Under the pieces are notes generated by a model, which was not told the origin of the DNA, did no database searches, and saw nothing but the letters and a program-made list of their open reading frames with translations. A DNA stretch of 64,000 nt from DAIPKP01 sp964545875 (GTDB lineage: Bacteria; Synergistota; Synergistia; Synergistales; Aminiphilaceae), in assembly GCA_964545875.1 (NCBI GenBank), contig CAZJHH010000002.1, forward strand, positions 186,001-250,000, written 5' to 3'. Numbering within the stretch: the stretch's first letter is position 1; the number at the start of each line of letters is the position of its first letter. Of the stretch, positions 48,353 through 57,700 are shown one piece after another. Position numbers and translations under genes: made by a program.

Positions 48353-49405
48353 ATGGGGTTTGTAATCAGGCGCTCGCCACGCATACAGCAACCGGCGGCA
48401 GAGATCCCGATAATAGGGGTGCAAGACATAGGATCACGACAACAGTATGGAGCGGTGTTGAGACAGGTGTGCGTTGGCGAGGAAGGGCTCCAGGCGGCGA
48501 CTCTTGGAGAATCCTTTTTCAACAGCCACCCTTCGTATCAGTTTACCGAATGGATCGACGGGGGGGGAAACTATTTTCGCCGGATTCCCATCTGTTACTG
48601 GTGGCGAGGAAGTCTCCCTAACGTTTCAGGCTCTGGAACCAGGTGGACCATGTTGCTCTCTCCTACTCCCGTCACATGGAATGACCTCGTTTTTTCGGCC
48701 ATTCCTGGGGCATTCCAGCGGAATGACGCATGGATGGATCAATTCTATTATGGCACCTACCGGGGGCACAATGCGGGAAACGATACCATGGGCTCCGCTC
48801 CGGGGCAAACGCATTGGAATGGGATTTCTCTCTCCGAGGCTCGTGCGGCATGCGAGGCTAACGGCGAGGGATATCACACGCAATCCGTTTTTGAGTGGCA
48901 TGACATTCTTGCGCGTATGGTGATTGAAAAAAATACCTTCGATCTTTTCCCCCGAGACATTCGGAATATCCCGGAGTCATGCCAATGGCGCGGCATTCGA
49001 GAGATGTGCTATGCCATCAGCACGGGTATTGAGGGTGAGTGGGTGGACGGCATCAAGAGAGGCTCAAGTAGCAGATACGCGTACTGGGCTCAGGCGGGAG
49101 GGAGCTATTATCAATCAGGGTTAACGATGATGTCCGGATCGGGCGTCTCTGACAGCCTGAAAAAGGCAAACACTATCTACGGTGACGCCGGGGTAAACGC
49201 AGGGTGGCTGTTCCTTGCCAGCTCTTTAGACCAGTATAGCTTTGTACCCTGTTATTCTGGGTATAACAACACTCTCAGCAATACTGTGGGGCTTGCTAAT
49301 TTCCGCCGGTCTAAGGTTTACACCGGAGCATTTTCGATAGAGTTCCAAGTCCAGGAATCGTTGTACTTTTCGTCATATTCCGCCGCCCGTCTGGCGAAAT
49401 GGTGA
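48353..49405 (+). CDS. C-type-lectin/FGE-fold receptor-binding protein
   Basis: The 350-residue protein has a central segment of the formylglycine-generating-enzyme / C-type lectin type seen in phage tips: HWNGISLSEARAACEANGEG and YHTQSVFEWHDILARM. Its C-terminal 120 residues (WLFLASSLDQYSFVPCYSGY and NFRRSKVYTGAFSIEFQ) would hold the binding face. Mtd of Bordetella phage has the same fold, but no reverse transcriptase or template repeat is visible in this window. Confidence 0.65.
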   Translation: MGFVIRRSPRIQQPAAEIPIIGVQDIGSRQQYGAVLRQVCVGEEGLQAATLGESFFNSHPSYQFTEWIDGGGNYFRRIPICYWWRGSLPNVSGSGTRWTMLLSPTPVTWNDLVFSAIPGAFQRNDAWMDQFYYGTYRGHNAGNDTMGSAPGQTHWNGISLSEARAACEANGEGYHTQSVFEWHDILARMVIEKNTFDLFPRDIRNIPESCQWRGIREMCYAISTGIEGEWVDGIKRGSSSRYAYWAQAGGSYYQSGLTMMSGSGVSDSLKKANTIYGDAGVNAGWLFLASSLDQYSFVPCYSGYNNTLSNTVGLANFRRSKVYTGAFSIEFQVQESLYFSSYSAARLAKW

Positions 49406-49428
49406 TGCCTGAAAGAAAGGGGTGTTAC

Positions 49429-49989
49429 ATGAAAATCTATGTGGACCCAGGCCACGGCGGCACGGACCCCGGAGCCTGCGGAAAGACCCAAAGAGAAAAA
49501 AACGTAACGCTGGAAGTGGCCCGTAGCCTCCGGGATCGATTGGAGGAGATGGGCCACACCGTTTTGCTTTCCCGGTACTCGGATGCGGACGTGCCGCTCA
49601 GCTCCCGCACCTGCAAGGCCAACGAGTGGGAGGCGGAGGTGTACCTGTCCATTCACTGCAACGGGGCGGCAAACCATCAGGCCCACGGGTTCGAGGTCTG
49701 GACCTCCGTAGGACTCACGGAGGCGGATGCGTTAGCCTCTCACATACTGGAGGCGTGGAGATTCCGTTTCCCCTCGGTACGTCTCCGTCAGGACTGGGCG
49801 GACGGAGACGGCGACAAGGAATCACAGTTCTGGGTACTTGCAAAGAGCCGAATGCCCGCCGTGCTCGTGGAGCTGGGGTTTATCACGAATCCGAACTTCG
49901 AGGAGCAGACGGAAAACCCGCAGATGATCCAGGCTTGGGCGCGGGCCTTGGCGGAGGGGATAGGGAGATGGACCCATGGACGATCTTAG
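49429..49989 (+). CDS. N-acetylmuramoyl-L-alanine amidase endolysin (Amidase_3)
   Basis: The 186-residue enzyme cleaves the amide bond between muramic acid and the peptide. The zinc motifs are present: His12 in DPGHGGTDPGA, a downstream glutamate, His in YLSIHCNGA near 79, and the C-terminal VLVELGFITNPN with the catalytic Glu near 152. ATG 49429 begins with MKIYVDPGHGG, as in the family. The gene overlaps the holin start by 14 nt. Confidence 0.94.
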   Translation: MKIYVDPGHGGTDPGACGKTQREKNVTLEVARSLRDRLEEMGHTVLLSRYSDADVPLSSRTCKANEWEAEVYLSIHCNGAANHQAHGFEVWTSVGLTEADALASHILEAWRFRFPSVRLRQDWADGDGDKESQFWVLAKSRMPAVLVELGFITNPNFEEQTENPQMIQAWARALAEGIGRWTHGRS

Positions 49990-50299
49990 CCGCTGTTGGG
50001 ATTGCGTGCGGGATCTGGTGTTCTTCATCGTTCCGCCCGCCCTGATCGGCATGGCGGGGAGCCTGGTGCGGTATCTGCGGAAGCATCGGCACGAGCCCTT
50101 TTCCTGGGGCTCTTTTTTGTCGGGCATGGTCACCGCCGGATTTATCGGGGTGCTCATGTCCTGCCTCGGTCGAGGGCTCGGGCTGAATCCTCTGGTGGTC
50201 TCCGCCATGGTGGGCATGGCGGGATATTCCGGCGGGCGGATTCTGGATCTCGGGCAGGAAGCCCTTTTCCGGTGGATAACCCACCGGGGAACAAAATAA
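49976..50299 (+). CDS. holin
   Basis: The 107-residue protein has three likely membrane segments (FFIVPPALIGMAGSLV, GSFLSGMVTAGFIGVLMS, and LVVSAMVGMAGYSGGRIL) and charged ends. With its position directly after the amidase this fits a lambda-family (Phage_holin_3 type) holin that forms the membrane lesion. Confidence 0.8.
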   Translation: MDDLSRCWDCVRDLVFFIVPPALIGMAGSLVRYLRKHRHEPFSWGSFLSGMVTAGFIGVLMSCLGRGLGLNPLVVSAMVGMAGYSGGRILDLGQEALFRWITHRGTK

Positions 50300-50311
50300 G
50301 GAGGAATGGAA

Positions 50312-50662
50312 ATGGATATTCTTGTGGAAACCGCGAAAGCCTTCTGGCGGGATGTCAAGACTACGAAGGAAAGCATGGACGAATTCGAGGAATGGAATTC
50401 CGTGGGAGAGATTCTGGATAACCTGAAGACCGTGGCGGAGCTCTTCGGGCGCGCCATGCTCTGCGTGGAGACTGCGGTGGTGCAGACCGGCAAAATCCTC
50501 ACTTCGGAGGAGAAGCGGGCCGCCGCCGCCAAGGTGCTGGATGCCATGGTGCCCCTCCCCGGATTCGCGGAGCTTTTGGACGGCCCCGCCTTCGAGTACG
50601 GCCTGGGGTTTATCGCCTCCTTCTGGAACAAGAAGGTGGGGCACGAATGGCCGACGGAATAG
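50312..50662 (+). CDS. hypothetical lysis-region protein
   Basis: The ATG at 50312 lies 7 nt after AAGGAGG; a nearer ATG at 50306 is too close. The 116 residues are helical, with AMLCVETAVVQTGKIL and LPGFAELLDGPAFEYGLGFI. Similar short proteins stand beside holins in many phages but have no settled role. Confidence 0.55.
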   Translation: MDILVETAKAFWRDVKTTKESMDEFEEWNSVGEILDNLKTVAELFGRAMLCVETAVVQTGKILTSEEKRAAAAKVLDAMVPLPGFAELLDGPAFEYGLGFIASFWNKKVGHEWPTE

Positions 50663-51051
50663 CCCGCAGTTACGAGCATTGGGTGGCGGTCTTCGAACGG
50701 CATGCGGGGGTGCGATGGCATCCCCGTACCGTGTTGTACCGGAACGAGGCGGGAGAATGGCGCTCCGCTCTGGCGGAAGAGGTGGAATACGAACCCACCA
50801 GGGGGATCCTTACGTATTATTTCGATGCGTCCCATCCCGGAATTATCTACCTCGGCAAGGTGGTGGGGGACGGCCGGTATTGGAGGACGAGGATCCACGA
50901 GCTCGCCCGGCTGCACGGGTGCGATGTGATCGAATCCATCACCTACCGCAACCCCGAGACCTGGAAGCGCAAGTACAACGGCGAGATCCACGGACATATT
51001 ATCCGTTGTCCCGTGGAGGGATTCATGAATGATGAGGAGGTGCTTTTATGA
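50647..51051 (+). CDS. hypothetical protein
   Basis: The 134-residue protein starts inside the end of the previous gene and ends in a 4-nt overlap with the next. It is aromatic and histidine-rich (SYEHWVAVFERHAGVRWHPR, HGCDVIESITYRNPETWK) and has the look of a small globular domain. No family recognised. Confidence 0.5.
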   Translation: MADGIARSYEHWVAVFERHAGVRWHPRTVLYRNEAGEWRSALAEEVEYEPTRGILTYYFDASHPGIIYLGKVVGDGRYWRTRIHELARLHGCDVIESITYRNPETWKRKYNGEIHGHIIRCPVEGFMNDEEVLL

Positions 51052-51161
51052 CGCGGATCCTGCTTCTGGTATATCTCTCTGCCGCCATGCTCGCCAGGCC
51101 CTTTCTCGCCCCCTTCGGGAATCTGCTTTTTCCGAAAAGAAAGGAGCCCTGCGGTGGATAG
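51048..51161 (+). CDS. very small membrane peptide
   Basis: A 37-residue frame, MTRILLLVYLSAAMLARPFL onwards, starts with ATGA on the previous stop and has GAGGAGG upstream. It has one short hydrophobic segment and a basic tail (FPKRKEPCGG). It could be a lysis accessory peptide; it is too short to assign. Confidence 0.5.
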   Translation: MTRILLLVYLSAAMLARPFLAPFGNLLFPKRKEPCGG

Positions 51162-51525
51162 TCTCCTGATTTTGTGCGGTTATGCCCTCTGGCTGCTTCC
51201 CTGGACCTGGATCCACGAAGGAGGGCACTATCTCGCGGCGCTCCTTCTCGCGGAAGAAAAGATCTCCTTTTCCCTCTGTTTCGGCTCCCTGGGAAAGCTC
51301 CGGGTTCCCCGCTGGATCTGGGCATTGCCTCCGGGGCTTCCCAGGTATAAGCGCCTCGCCATCTGTTACGCCGGATTCCTGGGGGAATTTGCCGCCGGGG
51401 GGCTGATCTTTTCGTTTTCTCTGCTCTGGGGGTGGATCTACTTCGTGGGGGCCTTGGCCCACCTGGGGTTGTATCCGCATTACTCCGGGGATCTGAACGA
51501 TTTCACGTATCCCAATATGGAATAA
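51154..51525 (+). CDS. membrane protein with HEGGH metalloprotease motif
   Basis: The 123-residue protein (GTG start after AAAGGAG) has two or three membrane segments. HEGGHYLAALLL lies at about residues 21-32, inside or beside the first one. HExxH within a membrane helix is the mark of site-2-type (M50) metalloproteases, and YSGDLNDF near the C-terminus could supply the third ligand. At this size it would be a minimal form. A non-catalytic membrane protein is the alternative. Confidence 0.6.
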   Translation: MDSLLILCGYALWLLPWTWIHEGGHYLAALLLAEEKISFSLCFGSLGKLRVPRWIWALPPGLPRYKRLAICYAGFLGEFAAGGLIFSFSLLWGWIYFVGALAHLGLYPHYSGDLNDFTYPNME

Positions 51526-51535
51526 GGAGGTTGCC

Positions 51536-53095
51536 ATGACCATATTACTACTCCTCCTGGCTATCTTCGTGCTCCTCCCCTTGTGCCGTCCTCAGAAAGC
51601 CTGGGCCAAGGGGGGATCTTCCACGCAATCCACCAACGTCTCCATTCCTCCGGAGCAATGGTTCGAGGCCATCGCCCGGGAACAGCTCTCCCAGAGTGCT
51701 TATAACAAGGCCCAGCAGGGCCAGAGCTACTGGAACATGGCGAACCAGATGATGGGCCTCCCCGCCGTGAACTATGATGCCCCCTACCCCGCGACCCCTA
51801 CAGGCCCCTTCGAGTGGACCCATGACCAGAACCAGGGTTCCTCCTGGGGAAGGGGCTGGGATGGCAAGAACCTTGCGGCGCCGTCGCTCTTTCAGGCACA
51901 GGGCCAATCCGCCATTCCGGGGGCCTTCCAGGGGAGCGCAAGCACCGCACGGGGCGGAGGCTCCGCGCCGAATGTTGGATATGCCCCTTCCCGTGAAACG
52001 GGAGCCCAGTACATCGGCAGATCGGACGGCGGACCTTCCACGGGTTCCGTCCGGTACGGCATAGGTCCGGACGGACAGCGGCATCCCAGGGACACGGGGA
52101 TGAATCCGACATGGAATACCAGCCCCGCCATTCGCCCCGAGACTCCCGCATGGCAGGAACGAATGAACGTGGGGCTCATGCAGGACTTCGGCCAGGGGCT
52201 TTTGGGAATGGATGCGAACCTAGGGAGAGCGAACACCGCTCTCGGCAATCAGGGGGGCTCTCTCAACGCCGCCACAGGGGCTTTCAACAAGGCGGGAGGT
52301 TATTTCGACCAGGCGTCGGGAGCCTTCAACGCCGGGAACCAGTACGCGGGGCAGGCGGCTTCGGCGGCCCAGGGATCGCAGAAATATTTCGACAAGGCCG
52401 CAGGATCCGCCGACAAGATGGCGGCTCCGATTTCCAAGCTGGGAGCCCTGGGAGATGAGATGCAGTCCACTCTTCTCCAGGGGAAACTCCCGGACAGCTA
52501 CCAGGAAAATTGGATCAAGGGCAATCAGCGGGGGTTCGATGAGATGATGGGCTTCAACCTCAACAGCCTCGCCTCTCGGGGGGTAATCAACTCCTCGGTG
52601 GCCAATCGAAGCCTGGGAGAGGTCAACGACCGCATCAACGAGAGCTATGCCCGGAACTTTTTGGATTCCATGGCATCCCAAAGAGCTAATTACGATAGCA
52701 CCGCCGGGAAATATACGGACCAGATCGGAGGGCTTACGAGCCAATCCGGAGCCTACAGCAACGCCGGGCAGGGCTATATAGGATCCGCGAACGCTCTTTC
52801 CACGGCGGGACAGACCGCCAATGCTTCGGGGCAGGGCATGATGGGAGCGGGACAGGGATACCTCGGGGTAGGCCAGGGACACCTCGGCGCCGCCGAAGGA
52901 TGGGGACAGAACTTTACCCATTCCCTCACCAACGCCCAGGCATCCATGCTCCCCTACCAGACCCGCCTCTCGGGAGCCCAGGAAATGATGGGTATCGGGG
53001 ATACCATGGACAACGACCTCAAGAACCTGTATTCCATGTGGAGCTCCCACCGCTACGGCGTGCCGGGAGATACCATAGTCAGCCAGGGTAAATAA
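51536..53095 (+). CDS. internal / ejection protein with N-terminal signal-like segment
   Basis: The 519-residue protein starts with a hydrophobic segment, MTILLLLLAIFVLLPLCRPQ, and then AWAKGGSS, like a Sec signal. Long Gly-, Gln- and Ala-rich repeats follow (TGAFNKAGGYFDQASGAFNA, ANALSTAGQTANASGQGMMG). Low-complexity, alanine-rich proteins placed after the lysis genes are typical of podovirus ejection proteins, which leave the capsid with the DNA. The signal may help insertion into the host membrane. Confidence 0.65.
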   Translation: MTILLLLLAIFVLLPLCRPQKAWAKGGSSTQSTNVSIPPEQWFEAIAREQLSQSAYNKAQQGQSYWNMANQMMGLPAVNYDAPYPATPTGPFEWTHDQNQGSSWGRGWDGKNLAAPSLFQAQGQSAIPGAFQGSASTARGGGSAPNVGYAPSRETGAQYIGRSDGGPSTGSVRYGIGPDGQRHPRDTGMNPTWNTSPAIRPETPAWQERMNVGLMQDFGQGLLGMDANLGRANTALGNQGGSLNAATGAFNKAGGYFDQASGAFNAGNQYAGQAASAAQGSQKYFDKAAGSADKMAAPISKLGALGDEMQSTLLQGKLPDSYQENWIKGNQRGFDEMMGFNLNSLASRGVINSSVANRSLGEVNDRINESYARNFLDSMASQRANYDSTAGKYTDQIGGLTSQSGAYSNAGQGYIGSANALSTAGQTANASGQGMMGAGQGYLGVGQGHLGAAEGWGQNFTHSLTNAQASMLPYQTRLSGAQEMMGIGDTMDNDLKNLYSMWSSHRYGVPGDTIVSQGK

Positions 53096-53109
53096 AGGAG
53101 GCACACGCA

Positions 53110-53367
53110 ATGGCGATGGATCCCATGATCTTTTTACAGCCCCTCTTCGGCTCGCTCCTCTCCGGTCTCTTCGGAGGCGGGGGGGGAGCCCAGGCCATCT
53201 CCCATCCCAAGGGAGGGGCGGCGCAAAACTATCAGCAGTGGCAGGAGCCGGAGAGCGAAAACTACAGCTACGCAAACCCGGTGCAACGGAACCTTACCGC
53301 TCTTCTGCCCGCTCAGCAGCAGCCTGATCCTCTGGCGATGTTCTATCAGCATGGAAGGCGGTGGTAA
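53110..53367 (+). CDS. small ejection-region protein
   Basis: The 85-residue protein has a glycine-rich hydrophobic start (PLFGSLLSGLFGGGGGAQAI) and a polar tail. AAAGGAGG precedes the ATG. It probably belongs to the internal virion proteins. Confidence 0.5.
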   Translation: MAMDPMIFLQPLFGSLLSGLFGGGGGAQAISHPKGGAAQNYQQWQEPESENYSYANPVQRNLTALLPAQQQPDPLAMFYQHGRRW

Positions 53368-53370
53368 ACC

Positions 53371-54678
53371 GTGGGAGTGGCAGTAGTACGTCGGCAGCCC
53401 TCCTTTCTGGAGGAGCTCGGACAGCGGCTTATTCCGGCCCTCCTGGGACAGGCCATAGAAGACGGCAAGCGGCGCTCCTATGCCGCGGCGGAACAGGGGC
53501 TGTACCAGAGCCTCTTCGATCAGGTACGACAGGCTCCGGGGGCTCCTCCTCTCGATGTGACCCCGCAAACCCCATCAACCCCCTGGGATAAAGCCTACGG
53601 AGTTCCCCAGGGAGGAAATGACGCCTCCTGGCTCGACACGTGGGACCAGGCGCATCGAGGCACCAACGACCCCATGGCTCTTCTGGGGCAAGCTATTCAG
53701 AGCGACTTTGCCAAAAAATACGGAGCCGAGGGAGCCATGAAGGGATTTCAGAGCATCATGGGGGTGGTGGATGCGCAGCAACAGGCCCAGGCGGCCGCCG
53801 CGAATCGTTCGGGAATGGACAGCCTCGCCACCCACATGGGCTCCCAGAATTACGACTACCGGAGTCCTCATCAGGTTATGCCGGATTGGATGCGCTTCGG
53901 CATGTACGGAGGCAACCAGGGAGAATTTACGGATATCCTCCAGCACCTCTCCCCGAACATGAAGTTCCAGGAGATGGATCTGGGGGATCAGAAACTTGCC
54001 GCCGCCTTCGATCCCGGTACCGGGGCCTTTAACCCCCTTTTGCAGGCCCCCGTGGGGGTAAGCCCGGATACCAGATACGCCCAGAACGCCCAGACAGCCC
54101 GGAACCGGGAAGACTGGGCGCTTCGGGCGGCGGAACGAAGGGCGGATCCCAAATATCAGCTTATGGTGCAGGCCCACGAGCGATACCAGGCGGGGGACCG
54201 CACACCGGAGGTTATGCAAGCCCTTAACCTTGCACAAACGGCATCTTCCCAGAACGACGATTTGTTTTCGCCGTCAGAGTTAAACGCCGAACATCGCCTT
54301 TGGACTGGAGGGGTGGATCCGTTAACGGGAAGGCCTCTCCAAAGCTGGACAGTGGAACTCTACCGCCGGGGAGTTTCCTCACAGCAACTTAAAGCCTATA
54401 TTCTGGAAAGTTGCCGTGCTAAGGGGAAGGGGCTGCGCGCTGCGGAGCAAGTTTACAACAGCATAATCAACTCCCCCACTGACCCTTATTTTATCCCGAT
54501 GGAGGAAAGAGCCCTGCAGAGGGAAGAAGACCACGTCGCTCTTGCCAAGGACTTACTTGCGAAAGGGTGGAGCCCCGAAGAGATTTTAGCGGAGGCCTCA
54601 GACACTCCGGAAGCATACCGGATTATCCGAAAATTCTTCTCCGGCAAAGACAACTCTCCTTTGATGGGTAGGAATTAA
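53371..54678 (+). CDS. internal virion protein
   Basis: The 435-residue protein (GTG start) is rich in Gln and Ala, with helical N-terminal part (FLEELGQRLIPALLGQAIED) and further helices (MKGFQSIMGVVDAQQQAQAA). The last 150 residues are more ordinary. Order and composition fit an ejection protein between the two others. Confidence 0.55.
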   Translation: MGVAVVRRQPSFLEELGQRLIPALLGQAIEDGKRRSYAAAEQGLYQSLFDQVRQAPGAPPLDVTPQTPSTPWDKAYGVPQGGNDASWLDTWDQAHRGTNDPMALLGQAIQSDFAKKYGAEGAMKGFQSIMGVVDAQQQAQAAAANRSGMDSLATHMGSQNYDYRSPHQVMPDWMRFGMYGGNQGEFTDILQHLSPNMKFQEMDLGDQKLAAAFDPGTGAFNPLLQAPVGVSPDTRYAQNAQTARNREDWALRAAERRADPKYQLMVQAHERYQAGDRTPEVMQALNLAQTASSQNDDLFSPSELNAEHRLWTGGVDPLTGRPLQSWTVELYRRGVSSQQLKAYILESCRAKGKGLRAAEQVYNSIINSPTDPYFIPMEERALQREEDHVALAKDLLAKGWSPEEILAEASDTPEAYRIIRKFFSGKDNSPLMGRN

Positions 54679-54686
54679 AAGTAAAG

Positions 54687-54721
54687 AAGAGTCTCCTTCC
54701 GGTTGCCGGGGGGAGACTCTT
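54687..54721 (+). other. hairpin before the polyvalent protein gene
   Basis: A 10-bp perfect stem (AAGAGTCTCC with GGAGACTCTT) closes a 15-nt loop that can itself pair (CCGG). It lies 20 nt before the next start codon and lacks a clean T-run; attenuation is possible. Confidence 0.55.
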
Positions 54722-54742
54722 TGCACATATAAGGAGGATTCC

Positions 54743-57700
54743 ATGAGCCTTTTTTCGCAGCTCGATCAGCAATTCCAGAAGAAAGCCCTGGCGGAGCCTG
54801 ATAAAGAACCGAGTCTTTTTGCACAGCTTGACCGGCAATTTCAGGGGAAGCCCTTGGGGACTCCTTCGGAAGGGGGGAGTCTTTTTGCACAGCTTGACCG
54901 GCAGTATCAGCAAAACGAGGTGGTCACGGCACCTAAAAAAAGTCTTTTTGCAGAGATAGACTCTCTGTATTCAAAACCACTACCCTCTCCGGCCCCTGAA
55001 GGGCGCTCCCGTCCTCACGACCGATCTTCCCGGAACCCCCTTTTCGCCCCGCTGGCACACGATACGGAAAGCAACGTCACGAACGCCTTGAATAATGCCT
55101 ATAAAATGGCCGGCCCCGTCATGTGGCTTCTGAATATGCTGGATCGCCCACGGGCGACTCTTGCCGCCACCGCCGGAGCATTGACGAGACAATGGGGGGC
55201 CGACAGAATAGGCAAGGCTCTTGCGGGGGAAGATCATGTTTCCTGGGAGGAGTTCCTCCCGAAGGAAATCATGAGCCCTGGATCTTCAGCATCTTGGGGA
55301 GTGCTGGGATCCCCCACGGCGGAGCTTATGGGACGGAAACTCATGGATTCCTCCTATGCAAAGCCCACAAACCTGACCCCCTGGCTGGGCTTTGCCGCAG
55401 ATGCCCTGCTGGATCCCCTGAACTTCGTATCCATGGGGGTGCTTACGAAATCCGGCACCTCCGGGAAAATGCTCAAAAATCTGATGCAGGCTCACGGAGA
55501 CGACATAGCCAGAGCCACGGGAATCAGGGACGTTTCCGAGATTATCCAGGGGCTTTCCAAAGGGGACGAGGCCATTCTGGGGGTGCTTCGTGCCAAGGAG
55601 GTGCCGGAAAGCTCTCTGAGTCTTGCTCAAAAGGCTTCGGAATATCTTGCCCCCACCCTGCGCGAACAGGCGGAACGGGGACAGTGGGCCCTGGCGAGGT
55701 TCGGCCCCTGGTTTACCCCGAAATCCGTAAACCTTCGGGCGGCCAATACCATGGGAAAAATCCGGGAAGGCATCCCTAAAACCATAGTGGGGAAAGCCCT
55801 TATCAACCGCTCGGGTAATGAGCTGTTTGATGAGTCTGCCCGGAACCTTCTGATAGAACGCCGGGCAAGCGAGACGGATCTTCTGGAAAACATCGCCTGG
55901 CTGAAAGATACTTTCGAGAATCTTCCCGAAGGCGAACGTTTTACGGAAAAATTGGCGGCTCTGGGGGATATCACGAGGCAGCACAAGTTCGGGATGGCCC
56001 TCCAGGGCCGCTATAACAACGCCGCCGCTTTTCTGAAGCAAATCCCCGAGGAAGTGCGCAATATGGACCTGTGGGAGGTGGCGGCCCTCCCCGATGGACC
56101 CACAAAAACTCATCTCATGGATCTTTGGAAGAGAATGGATCCCGTGGATGCAAACGCGGGACAATCCTTTATGCACGTTTTCGAGCGGCGGGTACGCCCA
56201 CTCCATGGAGATATGCCCGAAACGCCAGGAATGAAGGAATTCGCGGAACAAGTGGAAGCTCTGCGGGACAAGTACGGGCTGGAAATGGACCAGGCAGGTA
56301 TTCCGTATAATCGCATATCCCAGGTAAACTATATCCCCCACGTGGGGGCGGAGAAATCGGAAAAACTTTCGGGGAAAGTTATGCAGTATCTGGAAGAGGC
56401 CACGCCGCGCCCCGTAGATACGGGCCGCTTTTCCGTGGCGAATACGCCCCCCATCTCGGTTTCTTCCGTGCCGAAAGATGCCGTTATCGTTCCCGAAAAA
56501 GTCGATAAAGAGGGCTTTCTGCCTAAAATGCTCGGGAAAATCTATAATACCGATGCCCCCGCCATAACCACGCCGCACCAGCTGAGCCGAAAGATGAAAT
56601 GGATAACGGACCCCGAAACGGGGCAGGAGTTTATAGGGCACACGGAGTTCTTTGCCCTGAGAAACGGTATACCCGAAGAACAGGTACTATCCCGGCAGGC
56701 TACTGCCATGGAAATACATCATGCCCTTGCCAAATCCGGAATAAAAGACCCCCTTTTCGAGACAAACCCCGTTCAGGCGCTTCTGGTGGCGGAGATCGAA
56801 AACGAACGGGCCATCTTCGGAACGAAAATGATGGATTGGGTTTTAAGCGAAGTAGGAGAGGATGCCCTGCATCTGGGGGGGAAGGTGCGAACCCTGGCGG
56901 ATCATGCGGAAAACGGGGCTCTTCCCCAGGGAATGAAGGTTTACATTCCGGGGCCCCCGCGATTTGGATCCAAGTGGGGAAGCGTGCATTCCGTAAACTG
57001 GGCGGAAGGAACCGCCAAGGTGCACATCCAGAGACCCAAAGTAAAAGGAGACGTGCACCTTTTTAAAGAGATTCCTCTCCATCAGCTCGTAAGCCGGAAA
57101 GACTTGGAAACATCCATCGAGAAAGCCGCTCGAAATACCGGAAAAGATAGTCGCTTCGTGCGACTTGCGTTGAAAATGCCCTCCTCGTACATGGAGGAGA
57201 TGAGTGTTTCTCAGAGGGTACGCAGCTATGTTCCCGATGAGGCGATAAGCAAGCTTGGACAGATGGATTTTCCGAAGAATAGAGTTCCCGGGAATGTTCC
57301 TTCCATGAGCCATATTCCTTCTGATGAAAAGAAGCTGCTCCGCATGAGCCTGAAGGAGATGGAGAAATTTCAGGGGAAGGAATTTGATTTTCATGGAGGA
57401 GCACGTATTTATTTTGCTCCTGGTTCTGGAGATGAGACTTGGGAAAATTATGTGCGACATCTTATTTCCGGAGGGAGTGGGGGGGATTCTATACGGAGAG
57501 ACAGGGTGACCAATCTTTTCTATCTTGAAAAAGTGCTTCAGGATCCCGATGTCGTTGTGAGGCAGAAGAACGGGAGGCTCCTTGCCATAGCAAGCTTTGA
57601 GGAGACGAACGAGAAGGGGAAAAACGTTTATCGGAACATTGTTCTTGAAGCGGGGAAAGATGGAAAAGTTAGAACCGTGACAGCCTTTCCTCAACTGAGA

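Noticed and set aside
48353..49405. Possible diversity-generating retroelement acting on the C-type-lectin-like protein
   Set aside because: I see no reverse transcriptase gene and no second copy of the 3' end of this gene in the window, so there is no support for a retroelement here.
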